From Haladaptatus litoreus (GTDB lineage Archaea; Halobacteriota; Halobacteria; Halobacteriales; Haladaptataceae), in NCBI RefSeq assembly GCF_900156425.1, contig NZ_FTNO01000001.1, positions 1,860,001 to 1,924,000 on the forward strand: 64,000 bases of DNA, in the 5' to 3' direction. Made by a program: the position numbers and the translations under genes. Shown here in pieces: positions 8,384-16,695 of this stretch. Numbering within the stretch: position 1 is the first letter of the stretch; every line of letters starts with the position of its first letter. A model generated the notes under the pieces. It had not been told where the DNA came from. It was given only the letters and a program-made list of their open reading frames with translations, and made no database searches.

Positions 8384-9049
8384 TCACTCCGCAGTGCGGA
8401 GCGACAGTTTTTCCGAAAGTTGTTTGCTCACTCCTGAGAGGTACGCCGTACCCCAGATAGCGACGACGAGCGCCCCCATCGTGTTGTAGAACAAATCGAG
8501 GACGGTGTCGTCCAGTCCGTACTGCGTGAGGATTTTGCCAGTAGCGAGCAGACGCCCGATTTCACCGACGAAGAACTCGATGAGTTCCCAGACGACGCCG
8601 AACGCCATGACGAAGAGCAGCAGGTACACGAACATGAATCGCGGCGTCAGGTTCAGTCCCTCGGTGTATTCGTCGATTGCTCTGGCCGTGGCGTAGGCAG
8701 TCGCCGCGACGAGCGAGGACGACATGGCGTGTGTCATATGGTCCCACCACCAGACCGATTTGTATGCACTCAGGTCGATGATTCCGGGTATCTGGAGCGT
8801 TCCGAATGCGTGGAGGAACATCGCCGTGGTAATCCAGAGGACGAGACCAACGTCCATCGTGATGTCGTAGTCGCGCTTGAGCAGGGCGGGCAGTTGCGTG
8901 ACCACTAGCCCGACGAATGCGTTGACGATGATTCCGGTGTTTCCCTCCCAGAGTCCAGCGATGAGGATGCCGACGAGTCCAACCTGCATCACGCGAACCA
9001 GTTCGCCTTGCCGTTTCTTCGAGAGACGCAGGTGGTCGCGGATTTTCAT
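8384..9049 (-). CDS. polytopic membrane protein related to YjdF/DUF2238
   Basis: 221 residues with about six membrane helices. Conserved polar signatures sit in or next to helices: WWWDHMTH (100-107), VWELIEFF (153-160) and DDTVLDLFYNTMGAL (180-194), the W-D-H, W-E-E-F and D-D-N-G pattern of the YjdF/DUF2238 membrane family. The biochemical role is unknown. ATG 9049 follows a strong GGAGGTGAAG Shine-Dalgarno and overlaps the stop of the upstream gene (ATGA), showing translational coupling. It converges on the NhaC gene, 6 bases apart. Confidence 0.7.
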   Translation of the reverse strand: MKIRDHLRLSKKRQGELVRVMQVGLVGILIAGLWEGNTGIIVNAFVGLVVTQLPALLKRDYDITMDVGLVLWITTAMFLHAFGTLQIPGIIDLSAYKSVWWWDHMTHAMSSSLVAATAYATARAIDEYTEGLNLTPRFMFVYLLLFVMAFGVVWELIEFFVGEIGRLLATGKILTQYGLDDTVLDLFYNTMGALVVAIWGTAYLSGVSKQLSEKLSLRTAE

Positions 9050-9639
9050 GCGTACTTCACCTCCTCCAAGAATTGGGCATCTGCACGCTCGCGCCGTCGG
9101 AAGTACCAGCGGAAAACCCCACCAGCGACGAGTCCGCCCGCAGTCGCGGCGATGAAGACGTACATCAACTGCGTATTCGTTCGGACGAACGGCGTACCCC
9201 ACATGTCGTGGGCGAATCCTGCACCGACGGCCCAGAATCCCGCGACTGCCATCGTCGTGATGACGACGAAAAACACCGCGAACCACGGTGTCATTCGAAC
9301 TGCGGTGAGCAGATGCAGGTCAACCACGACGAGCAGAGCAAGCGTTGCGATGGACAGCGCGGAGACGAACTCCGTGGCGAAATCCGGTTGGAAGACGCTG
9401 ACCGCGAGCGGAAGCGCGGCGACGAGTAGAAACGGAAACGGAAGCATTTCCCGCCATGACCCGCCCGAAAGTATCGGTGCGATTCCGACCCCAACAACCG
9501 CGATTGCGACTCCCGCCGCGACCAGTTGACTAAACACGATGCTCGTGATGGCAAACGAAACGACGATTCCCAACAGTAACCACGCCAGCGCGGCGTTCGT
9601 TGCCGTATCCCGGACAAACCAATTCTCCAATTGTGTCAT
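9046..9639 (-). CDS. haloarchaeal six-helix membrane protein, unknown function
   Basis: 197 residues from ATG 9639, with about six hydrophobic helices and a short basic-then-acidic C-terminus (FRRRERADAQFLEEVKYA). It forms a two-gene operon with the YjdF-like gene through a 4-base ATGA overlap, so the two products may work together in the membrane. No catalytic signature is recognised. A longer start at 9666 is possible but adds only nine residues and lacks support. Confidence 0.6.
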   Translation of the reverse strand: MTQLENWFVRDTATNAALAWLLLGIVVSFAITSIVFSQLVAAGVAIAVVGVGIAPILSGGSWREMLPFPFLLVAALPLAVSVFQPDFATEFVSALSIATLALLVVVDLHLLTAVRMTPWFAVFFVVITTMAVAGFWAVGAGFAHDMWGTPFVRTNTQLMYVFIAATAGGLVAGGVFRWYFRRRERADAQFLEEVKYA

Positions 9640-9809
9640 TTTTCCCCCAAACAAGGATAGTTGCACCGCTCGGCGGATTCTGTACCCTTCCGGAGAAACA
9701 CGACGAGTGGACGTATAAATCGAATTTCACTCGATTAGTGAGGTTGCTCGGATGCCATATTCCGTGTATGCGGCGAAAAGAGACGGAGACGACGACCAAG
9801 AGCGTGTAA

Positions 9810-10604
9810 CTACCCCAACGTCACGTCGAGATACAGCATCACCACGACTCCGAACATCATCCCGAGGGTGGCCGCACGCTCGTTTCCGCGAGCGTGCGTT
9901 TCGGGGACGATTTCGTCGCTGATGACGAACAGCATGCCACCCGCGGCGAACCCCATCGCGTAGGGAAGAATCGGCGTGGCGACCTGCACCGCGAAGGCAC
10001 CCAAAACGGCCAGCGGGATTTCGACCAGTCCGGCCCGAATGCCCGCGATTGCGGCGTAAAAGAGCGAACCGAATCCGGCGTTTCGGGCGGCGACGGCGAC
10101 GGCCAACCCCTCCGGAACGTTCTGAATTCCGATTGCGAGCGCCAGCGCCAGTGCATCACCGAGATTTCCGGCACCGAATCCGACGCCGACGGCGAGCCCT
10201 TCGGGCATGTTGTGAAGCGTGATAGCGACGATAAACAGGAGAACCGAGGCGGTTCGCGGGTCGCTGGTACCGTTTTCTCGAACATCACCCGTGATGACGA
10301 CGTGGACGTGTGGAACCCACTGGTCGGCTTGGTCTAAAACGAGGACGCCGAGCGCGAAGCCGACGACGACTGGAAACACTCCACCTACCTCGATTCCGGG
10401 GAGGATGAGACTCGTAAAACTGGCAGAAAGCATGACGCCCGCCGCGAATCCGAGCGCCGAATCCAGCGAGCGTTCCGAAGGATTTCGCCAGACCAGAACG
10501 AGTAGTGCGCCGAACGTGTTGAGCGCCGCAATGATGAAACCACCAGCGAGTCCCCACAGGACACGGTTTTGTCCGAGGATTCGAACGAACAACTCTTCCA
10601 GCAT
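9810..10604 (-). CDS. ZIP-family divalent metal transporter
   Basis: 264 residues with eight predicted helices. The metal-binding helices carry HNMPEG (131-136) and QNVPEG (161-166), the hallmark of the GufA/ZupT branch of ZIP transporters that move Zn2+, Fe2+ or Mn2+ into the cytoplasm. The His/Asp-rich loop before helix 4 (WVPHVHVVITGD) is typical. The ATG at 10604 is used; an in-frame TTG lies three codons upstream. The second ZIP gene in the window (20697-21527) is only distantly related. Confidence 0.87.
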   Translation of the reverse strand: MLEELFVRILGQNRVLWGLAGGFIIAALNTFGALLVLVWRNPSERSLDSALGFAAGVMLSASFTSLILPGIEVGGVFPVVVGFALGVLVLDQADQWVPHVHVVITGDVRENGTSDPRTASVLLFIVAITLHNMPEGLAVGVGFGAGNLGDALALALAIGIQNVPEGLAVAVAARNAGFGSLFYAAIAGIRAGLVEIPLAVLGAFAVQVATPILPYAMGFAAGGMLFVISDEIVPETHARGNERAATLGMMFGVVVMLYLDVTLG

Positions 10605-10723
10605 GGCACGCAACTCGTCCTGTCAGAGGAATCGAGGAAACAAAAAGCCGCGCTCAAAATGCGGCACCCCCGACAGTTCGAACAGGCAGGGGGATTGAAA
10701 TTCACCGAGGTTGACGGGCGTGT

Positions 10724-10867
10724 ATGGAGTTTTGTGACATCTGCGAGAAACGCAAATCGAAGGGGACGCAGTTGGTGGGGCGAACCGGAGAGTTGTGGGT
10801 GTGTCGGGGCTGTATGATGCGAGCCGTCACCGGCAAGAAGGAGGAACTGTCGTTCATGGACTGTTGA
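10724..10867 (+). CDS. 47-residue zinc-finger microprotein
   Basis: A short open frame starts MEFCDICEKRK and ends SFMDC, with two CxxC pairs (C4/C7 and C27/C30) spaced as in a small treble-clef or rubredoxin-like knuckle, followed by a basic/acidic helix (GKKEELSFMDC). Small CxxC-CxxC proteins are common and often functional in haloarchaea. It is divergent from the ZIP gene (120 bases) and upstream of the hydrolase. The intact cysteine pattern is the main support; the role is unknown. Confidence 0.62.
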   Translation: MEFCDICEKRKSKGTQLVGRTGELWVCRGCMMRAVTGKKEELSFMDC

Positions 10868-10909
10868 CATCCTCCCCGCGAAGGAGGCGCTTTCTCCTCC
10901 ACTTCCGTA
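10868..10909. repeat. short CCTCC/GGAGG hairpin resembling an IS200/IS605-type end
   Basis: Directly after the microprotein stop comes CATCCTCCCCGCGAAGGAGG then CGCTTTCTCCTCC, so CCTCC pairs with GGAGG and GGAGG can also pair with the next CCTCC. TGACATCCTCCCCGCG is the sort of sequence found at the subterminal hairpins of IS200/IS605-type elements, but no transposase is present here. It may equally be a terminator for the microprotein gene. Confidence 0.3.
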
Positions 10910-10948
10910 AGCCGAGTTTTATGTCGTTCGTCACCGTGGTGAAACGCA

Positions 10949-11896
10949 ATGACGAGCACACGGGCACGCAGGCCGTTCGAGGAGTCGCCGGAGGAACCCG
11001 AACTGTCGCGGTTGCGGTACGCAAAGAACGACGCCGATTTCGAGAGCGAGGGAACGTGCTGTGCCGGATGGCTGTACACACCGGAAGGTGAGACGAAACC
11101 GCCGGTTATCCTGATGGCCCCCGGATTTGGTGCGGAACGAACGTTCGGCTTGCCAGAAATCGCAAAACGGTTCGTCGCCCGCGGATTTGCGGTCTTTCTG
11201 TTCGACTACCGAAATTTCGGCGACAGCGACGGTGAACCGAGAAACCTCGTCAACTCCTCCCGGCACGTCGCAGACTGGGAAGCGGCTATCGACCACGTCC
11301 GGGGACTCGACGCCATCGACCGGCGGAAAATCGCACTGTGGGGCACCTCCTACAGCGGCGGCCACGTTATCGAAGCGGCGGCGGACGACCACCGAATTTC
11401 CGCCGTCGTCGCGCAAACCCCTTTCCTTGACGGGCGAGCAGTGACGCGGTCGGCAGAAATCAAGAAGTCGCTTTCGGGGACGATTTCGGGAGTGCGCGAC
11501 CTCGTCCGGAAGTACACGTTTCGAAGTCCACGAACCGTCCCGGTCGTCGGCGGCCCCGACGAGTTTGCCGTGATAAATGCTCCGGGCGCGAAAGCGGGAT
11601 ACATGGACCTCGTCCCCGACCCACCGGTGTGGGACAACGAGGTTCCGGCGCGAGTGTTCCTCGACATTCCGCGCTACCGGCCGATTTCGGTCGTTTCCGA
11701 CGTACCGTGTCCGCTGTTCTTGCTGGCGGGGCGCGACGACGAAGTCGTCTCCGCGTCGTCGGTACAGGAAGCCGCAGAGAAAGCCGACGCGACCTACATC
11801 GAACTCCCAATCGGTCATTTCGACGTGTACGATTCGGCGTTAGAGGAGGTTCTCGGCTACGAGATGGCGTTTTTCGACCAGCATCTTCGGAGATGA
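10949..11896 (+). CDS. alpha/beta hydrolase
   Basis: 315 residues. The nucleophile elbow is GTSYSGG at 132-138 (a GxSxS/SxSxG variant instead of plain GxSxG), the acid is in GRDDE (260-264) and the histidine is H289 in GHFDVY. The oxyanion region MAPGFGAERT (about 56) and DYRNFGDSDG (86-95) fit the X-Pro dipeptidyl-peptidase/DUF1100-like branch of serine hydrolases. There is no signal peptide, so it is cytoplasmic. The substrate, an ester, peptide or lipid, is unknown. It is followed by a winged-helix regulator gene after 74 bases. Confidence 0.85.
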   Translation: MTSTRARRPFEESPEEPELSRLRYAKNDADFESEGTCCAGWLYTPEGETKPPVILMAPGFGAERTFGLPEIAKRFVARGFAVFLFDYRNFGDSDGEPRNLVNSSRHVADWEAAIDHVRGLDAIDRRKIALWGTSYSGGHVIEAAADDHRISAVVAQTPFLDGRAVTRSAEIKKSLSGTISGVRDLVRKYTFRSPRTVPVVGGPDEFAVINAPGAKAGYMDLVPDPPVWDNEVPARVFLDIPRYRPISVVSDVPCPLFLLAGRDDEVVSASSVQEAAEKADATYIELPIGHFDVYDSALEEVLGYEMAFFDQHLRR

Positions 11897-11970
11897 CAAC
11901 GAGATCGACTATCTTGGAGAAGGGGAACTAGGTTTATATCACGTGATGTATTCTTGGATAATATCCAGCC

Positions 11971-12360
11971 ATGCAATCATCTAACGATCTGAATCACCGT
12001 GGGACATCAGACAATCGAAATCGAATCATCTCAGTCGAGGACGTCTTCGAAGTGCTCACCGCACCGGAGCGACGGGCGGTACTGTACGTCCTGTGTAGAC
12101 GCCAGAAACCGATGGCCGTAGAAGAGTTGAGCGAAGATGTCGCGTCGGTACAAATCGGCAATGCACGGGACACTCCGGAACGACTCATCACTTCCCTCCG
12201 CCACGTCCACCTGCCAAAACTCGAACAGTTCTCCCTCGTACAGTACGACTGCGATTCGAACTCCGTCGAGATAAATCGACTGCCACTGCGACTCAAACGC
12301 TATCTTCGGTTCACCGCGGAGGACGAACTCGGCGTGTGTTCCGAAGACGCGACCGCGTAG
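11971..12360 (+). CDS. winged-helix transcriptional regulator, DUF7344-type
   Basis: 129 residues. The core starts DVFEVLTAPERRAVLYVL, contains KPMAVEELSEDVA and ends with LPKLEQFSLVQYD, the haloarchaeal DUF7344 helix-turn-helix pattern in which the recognition helix is followed by an 'L-P-K-L' wing. These proteins are thought to act as local transcription regulators. There is no sensor domain. Its target is unknown; the neighbouring hydrolase and the convergent YdjM-like gene are candidates by position only. Confidence 0.75.
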   Translation: MQSSNDLNHRGTSDNRNRIISVEDVFEVLTAPERRAVLYVLCRRQKPMAVEELSEDVASVQIGNARDTPERLITSLRHVHLPKLEQFSLVQYDCDSNSVEINRLPLRLKRYLRFTAEDELGVCSEDATA

Positions 12361-12388
12361 CCGAGCCGGCGGACGAAATCGGCTGTTT

Positions 12389-12883
12389 CTAAGCGAGGAA
12401 GTGGCCGAGGAACCACGCACCTGCAATGATGATAGTTCCGCCAGCGAACAGCAGGTAGTTCGCCTTCGTGTCGCTGGCTAACGTGATGTCGAGTGTGAAA
12501 TGCCTGTCCGAAACCGGCCAAAAGGGGCGAATCCCCATCGGCGTCAGCACGTCCGCGAGAAGGTGGGAAACGATGGTTAGCGTCCCGACCAGCAGTCCGA
12601 ATCCGGCAAACCACAGTCCGGCAGAAAGGCCGCCTTCGATTCCAGCGAGAACGCCCGCCACAGCACCCGAAAGTAGTCCGACGAGGAGCGCGAACGGAAT
12701 CGAATGTGTGGGGCCGCGATGTTGGAGTCTGCTCGTCTTCGAATCGAGGTCGGGAAGCATCGCCAGCGAGAGGGAGAGGCAGGCACCCAAAAACGCGAGG
12801 TCTGGCAGTCCGGCGGCGACGAGGGCACCGCCAATCGGCGCGTAGAGCGCGAGCGCGACGCCGAAATGACCCGGCTGGTACAT
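12389..12883 (-). CDS. YdjM-like membrane-bound metal-dependent hydrolase
   Basis: 164 residues with four or five helices. Conserved polar residues are PDLD (44-47), HRGPTHS (55-61) and SHLLADVLTPMG (from about 104), the DUF457/YdjM pattern of Asp/His ligands placed at membrane helix ends. Members are annotated as membrane-bound metal-dependent hydrolases, but the natural substrate is not established. It is divergent from the SDR gene with 72 bases between starts. A distant relative is at 44505-44918. Confidence 0.78.
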   Translation of the reverse strand: MYQPGHFGVALALYAPIGGALVAAGLPDLAFLGACLSLSLAMLPDLDSKTSRLQHRGPTHSIPFALLVGLLSGAVAGVLAGIEGGLSAGLWFAGFGLLVGTLTIVSHLLADVLTPMGIRPFWPVSDRHFTLDITLASDTKANYLLFAGGTIIIAGAWFLGHFLA

Positions 12884-12955
12884 GGTTTTCGAAGGTGCCG
12901 AGCGAGGTTAACTCCGACGGAAACCGGTTTCACGAACCCACTCGTCAGACCCAGC

Positions 12956-13645
12956 ATGGACGGATTGACGGCGGTCGTCACGGGCGGGACGCGAGGAATC
13001 GGACGGCAGGTAGCACGCGCCTTTGCGGAAGAGGGTACGAACGTCGCCCTCTGTGGACGCGACGCGGATGCGGTGGACGAAACCGTCGCCGACATCGAAG
13101 ACGCGGGTGGGAGCGCCGTCGGCCTCCGGGCCGACGTGCGCGACGAGTTTGACGTAGAGCGACTGATGGAAACCGCGGCCAGATTCGAAAACGACGGCAT
13201 CGACATCGTCGTGGCGAACGCCGGAATTTACCACGGAGCGCCGGGCGAAACGCCGCTCACCGCGGAACCCTACGCCGCGTTCGACGACACGTTCCGGACG
13301 AACTGCCGAGGCGTGTTCACCACGATTCGGGAATCGCTCCCCCATCTCACCGAAAACGCGAGAATCGTCGTTCCGACCGGCGGAATCGGTCACAAGACGA
13401 AGGCTGGATACGGTTCTTACGCTGTCTCGAAAGCCGGGGCAGAGGCAGTTGTTCGCGGGTTTTCCGCAGAAATCGACCGGCCAGTCATGGGACTCGACCC
13501 CGGCGTGGTCGCCACGGAAATGATGAATGGGGAGGGCCGCGACCCCGAAGAAATCACGGATATGTTCGTTTGGGCAGTGACGGACGCGGAGGACGTGAAC
13601 GGCGAAATCGTCGGGCTGAAACAGTGGCGACAGGCGACGAGATAG
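12956..13645 (+). CDS. short-chain dehydrogenase/reductase
   Basis: 229 residues. The cofactor motif TGGTRGIG is at 9-16, NAG at 88-90, and YAVSK holds the catalytic Tyr155 and Lys159. The usual catalytic serine before them is replaced by threonine in VVPTGG (T141), which can still donate a proton relay. DPGVVATEM at 181 is the typical loop. It is a cytoplasmic NAD(P)H oxidoreductase with unknown substrate. The ATG at 12956 immediately precedes the first strand, so the in-frame upstream extension is rejected. Confidence 0.86.
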   Translation: MDGLTAVVTGGTRGIGRQVARAFAEEGTNVALCGRDADAVDETVADIEDAGGSAVGLRADVRDEFDVERLMETAARFENDGIDIVVANAGIYHGAPGETPLTAEPYAAFDDTFRTNCRGVFTTIRESLPHLTENARIVVPTGGIGHKTKAGYGSYAVSKAGAEAVVRGFSAEIDRPVMGLDPGVVATEMMNGEGRDPEEITDMFVWAVTDAEDVNGEIVGLKQWRQATR

Positions 13646-13997
13646 GAAAAAGCGAGCGAACGAGGGAACGAGCGGCTTTGGTGCGAGTGACTAACTGAAC
13701 GAAGGGCGGGGAAATCTTCGATTTTTCGGGTGAGCAAACCACCGTGTTTTCGAGCGACCGAAAACCGCTGGTTTTCCGGTACCGCGAACGACTTCGTCTT
13801 TCGCAGGCGTGGCCTGCGCCTAGCATCAGTAGTCGGTACAGTAGCAAGCCCACCTCTGCACCGAATTATCGACACAGTCGTTCATGGGTGCCCCATGACG
13901 ACCAAATAATTAACAAATTAATTACCAAATTTGCATTCGGTCACATCATCCAGAGCCGAAACGTTAAGTCAGCAGTATGAGAAATGGTGTCTACCTG
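13646..13997. other. 352-base intergenic region without a recognised gene
   Basis: No convincing frame is present on either strand. It contains GAGCGAACGAG-type low-complexity sequence near its left end, a small palindrome CATGGG-TG-CCCCATG near 13884-13899, and an A/T-rich tract (13905-13932) that is probably part of the promoter of the next gene. It may include remnants of an older mobile element but nothing recognisable. Confidence 0.4.
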
Positions 13998-14800
13998 ATG
14001 GCGAGTGAAGATGTGGGGCAGACGCACACGCCGGAGTTGCCCGATTCGGTAACTCGGTGGCTGGACGAGAAAGCCGACGAACTCGATATTTCGCGCCAGC
14101 AACTGCTCTCGGAACTGCTCACGGCACATCGCGCGCTGGACGAGGACGATACTGACGGCGAACTCGACGACCTCCGCGAGGAGTTCATGTCGAAACTGAC
14201 CGACGTGCGAGAGCGCGTCGTGCAGGTCAAACGTGAAACCGACGGGAAAGCATCCGCCGACCACGACCATCCCGATCTGCGAAACGAACTGGCCGACATT
14301 CAGCGCGCGGCCGAGGAACTCGACGCCCTGCGTGAGCGCATCGCGGAGAACCGCGAGCGCATGGACGACGGGTTCGAGAACTACGAATCGGTGTTGGAGT
14401 ACCTCACCGAGACGACCGACGAGTTGGAAAACCGTCTCGACGTGCTCGCTCGCTCGTCTCCGTCCGCGACCAGACGCGCACGCTCGCCACGCGAAACGCG
14501 ACGCGGGCCGCGACCGCAGAACTCGCTCGCACGGCCAACCGAAACGGCATCACGAGCGCCAAATGCGGCGAGTGTGGGACGGGCGTCACAATCTCGCTTT
14601 TAACCGAACCCTCCTGTCCGCACTGTAGCGCGACGTTCGAGGACGTGGAACCGAAGCAGGGCTTTTTCGGGTCGAACCGACTCGTCGTCGGTCGGCCGCC
14701 TGCAATCGAAGGGGACGCGCTCGATTCCGACGTGGACGAGTTGGTGGATGAAGTTGAGGCAATGAACGGGGAAGAAATAAGCGAGGAGAGCGACGAATGA
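13998..14800 (+). pseudogene. frameshifted coiled-coil/zinc-ribbon protein (CopG-like N-terminus)
   Basis: The first part encodes MASEDVGQTHTPELP and a ribbon-helix-helix-like start, then a long coiled coil to LENRLDVLA. At 14445-14456 there are three CTCG units; after them the frame turns basic and Ser/Arg-rich. Shifting frame at 14453 restores acidic sequence: VRDQTRTLATRNA, then a zinc ribbon CGECG...CPHCSATF, then VEPKQGFFGSNRL and an acidic tail to TGA 14798-14800, which overlaps the next ATG. Loss of one CTCG unit explains the shift. It could be a true mutation, a phase-variable switch or a sequencing error. Confidence 0.72.
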
Positions 14801-15234
14801 CAGGAGAGGAGACGGCAGAAAGCGAGCGAAGAGGAAGACGCGAGAGGGCCGAAAGGGATGAACCACTCTCTGCCCTCGTCGAACGAGTGGAGTCGCGCCG
14901 GAACCGAAATCCGGGTTGCGACCGCGGCGAGTTGGACGACGCGTTCACCCAAGAGAGCGTCGGCGACGTTGACGTAGACGACATCTGGGCCGACTTAGAA
15001 GCCGAGGACAGCGGCGACCTCGTCGTTTCCGCGCCGCAAGAAGAGAGTGAAGACGACCGCGACGTTCGTACGATTCCGAAGTCCACCTGTCACGGTTGTC
15101 CCCATTTCGGCGACCCGCCGAGCGTCCACTGCACGCACGAGGGGACGAACATCCTCACGATGGTCGATACAGAACAGTTCCGCGTGGCCGACTGTCCCAT
15201 GGTCGTGGACGAAGAACCCCCACTCTCCAAATGA
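14797..15234 (+). CDS. conserved haloarchaeal protein with C-terminal Cys/His cluster
   Basis: 145 residues. An Arg/Glu-rich N-terminus and an acidic middle (VDVDDIWADLEAEDSGD) precede a conserved C-terminal region with CHGCPHF, HCTHEG and DCPMV, which together offer four cysteines and several histidines for metal or Fe-S binding. The function is unknown. It is translationally coupled on both sides: ATGA overlap with the frameshifted gene upstream and ATGA overlap with DedA downstream, so the three form one operon. Confidence 0.72.
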   Translation: MTGEETAESERRGRRERAERDEPLSALVERVESRRNRNPGCDRGELDDAFTQESVGDVDVDDIWADLEAEDSGDLVVSAPQEESEDDRDVRTIPKSTCHGCPHFGDPPSVHCTHEGTNILTMVDTEQFRVADCPMVVDEEPPLSK

Positions 15235-15743
15235 GTGGACTCACCGAAACGGCCCTATCGCTCATCCAGCAGTACGGCTTCCTCGCCGTCTTCGTGTTCG
15301 CGTTTTTAGAATCATCGATGCTGTTCCCGCTCCTTCCGAGCGAACTCGTCGTTCCGACGGCCGCAGGACTGCTCGTCCGTGACCCAGTTTCGTTCGCCCT
15401 GTTCGTCATCGCCATGACCGTCGGAACGACAGTCGGCAGTCTGTTGCCGTACTTCGTCGGCCACGAGGGTCACGACGCGATGGACAGGTACGGTCGCTAC
15501 CTCCGCGTTTCGCCGGACGAAACCGACCGCGCGAGTCACTGGTTCCGCAGGTGGGGCGAACACTCCGTCATGTGGGGACGACTTTTGCCCGTCCTGCGTT
15601 CCATCATCTCGATTCCCGCCGGATTTGCGGAGATGGACGTTCGGAAGTTCGTCGTCTACACGACAGTCGGCGCGCTCGCATTCAATTTGCTGGTCACAGG
15701 ATTGGTGTACGTCGGTCGGGACGACCTCCTCCACCTGCTTTAG
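15231..15743 (+). CDS. DedA-family membrane protein
   Basis: 170 residues with four or five helices. DedA/SNARE-associated signatures are FAFLESSMLFPLLPSE (about 20-35), the G-rich segment TVGSLLPYFVGHEG, and the FxxRWGEHSVMWGRLLPVLRS motif with the conserved Arg/Gly/Pro. The family includes flippases and proton-dependent membrane-homeostasis proteins. The start overlaps the preceding stop by ATGA, and the 3' end overlaps the convergent lipoprotein gene by 4 bases. Confidence 0.88.
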   Translation: MSGLTETALSLIQQYGFLAVFVFAFLESSMLFPLLPSELVVPTAAGLLVRDPVSFALFVIAMTVGTTVGSLLPYFVGHEGHDAMDRYGRYLRVSPDETDRASHWFRRWGEHSVMWGRLLPVLRSIISIPAGFAEMDVRKFVVYTTVGALAFNLLVTGLVYVGRDDLLHLL

Positions 15744-16192
15744 TTGCTTTTCGTCCGAGTCGTCTCCGTAGCCCAACCGGAGTCCGATTCTATCCAGCAG
15801 TTGAAATCGATGACCAACTCGTCCGTTTCCGCGCCATTGCGGTACGAGACGATTCGAAACTGTCCGTGCGTCGGGCGCGGCCCGAGGTGTTGAAAGTAAC
15901 TTCGGCGATCGTCGGTCGGAATTTCGTGTTTGAGTTCGCCGGACGAGTCGAACACGCGAAGGCGCTCTACCGATTTCGGCGCATCGCCAACAAGATAGAT
16001 TTTGAGAAGCGCGTCGTCGTCCTCAGGAACGACCATTGCCGACTGAATTACGTCGGGATCGCCGTGCTTGACCGCGCTGGACTCGCAGTCCGCGCTCGAC
16101 GATTCGGACGACGCACCTGCACAGCCAGCGACTGCGGTGGTAGCGAGGGCGACTCCAGCGGAGAGCAATTCGCGTCTGGAAATGGAGGACAT
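15740..16192 (-). CDS. Tat-exported lipoprotein, unknown function
   Basis: 150 residues. The N-terminus SRRELLSAGVALATTAVAGC is a twin-arginine signal ending in a lipobox (AVAGC), so the protein should be exported folded and lipid-anchored at the outer face of the membrane. The mature part has a Ser-rich spacer and a small beta-rich domain (SVERLRVFDSSGELKHEI, GQFRIVSY). It has two further cysteines. No enzyme motif is recognised. It is convergent with dedA. Confidence 0.72.
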   Translation of the reverse strand: MSSISRRELLSAGVALATTAVAGCAGASSESSSADCESSAVKHGDPDVIQSAMVVPEDDDALLKIYLVGDAPKSVERLRVFDSSGELKHEIPTDDRRSYFQHLGPRPTHGQFRIVSYRNGAETDELVIDFNCWIESDSGWATETTRTKSN

Positions 16193-16279
16193 ACGACCGC
16201 AACTATTCAGATTGCAGATATAAATGTTGCCGAGCAGTAGTACGTGGCGCTTTTGAACCCTCGCACGCTACGCAGGGGT

Positions 16280-16609
16280 ATGCAATTCTGCGACGACTGC
16301 GGTTCCATGATGAAGTCCATGGGGTCGAAGATGGTCTGTACGAACGGCGACTGTCAGGCGACCACCGCAAAGGACGAAGAGCGCGCGAAGGAGTTCGTCT
16401 CCACGGAAGAACAGGGCGATTCGGAAATCATCGAAACCGAGGAGGGCGCGGACTTCGAGGGGAAACCGACCGCCACGGACATCACCTGCGACAAATGCGG
16501 CCACGGCGAAGCATGGTACACCATCAAACAGACCGCCTCCGCCGACGAACCGCCGACGCGGTTTTTCAAATGTAAGGACTGTGGCTATCGCTGGCGGGAG
16601 TACAACTGA
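16280..16609 (+). CDS. tfs: transcription factor S (TFIIS/RPB9-like)
   Basis: 109 residues. There are two zinc ribbons: N-terminal CDDCG...CTNGDC and C-terminal CDKCG...CKDCGYRW. The catalytic acidic loop (SADEPPTRFF) inserts into the RNA polymerase secondary channel and stimulates transcript cleavage by stalled polymerase. The acidic linker (STEEQGDSEIIETEEGADF) is haloarchaeal. The ATG at 16280 gives the canonical MQFCDDCGSMM start. It is followed 86 bases later by ppc. Confidence 0.93.
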   Translation: MQFCDDCGSMMKSMGSKMVCTNGDCQATTAKDEERAKEFVSTEEQGDSEIIETEEGADFEGKPTATDITCDKCGHGEAWYTIKQTASADEPPTRFFKCKDCGYRWREYN

Positions 16610-16664
16610 GACGGAGTTCACATCGACCCTTGACCGCGGTCGCAGTTTTTGACTCCAGACCGAC

Positions 16665-16670
16665 GTTTTA
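16665..16670 (+). promoter_or_regulatory. TATA box of ppc
   Basis: GTTTTA is located 26-31 bases before ATG 16696, consistent with a leaderless ppc mRNA, and lies after the tfs stop codon. Confidence 0.45.
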
Positions 16671-16695
16671 GGTATTGCCACGACGATGATGTGGT

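Noticed and set aside
13884..13899. CATGGG-TG-CCCCATG palindrome as an operator
   Set aside because: It is too short and too far from the TATA region of the next gene to argue a role.
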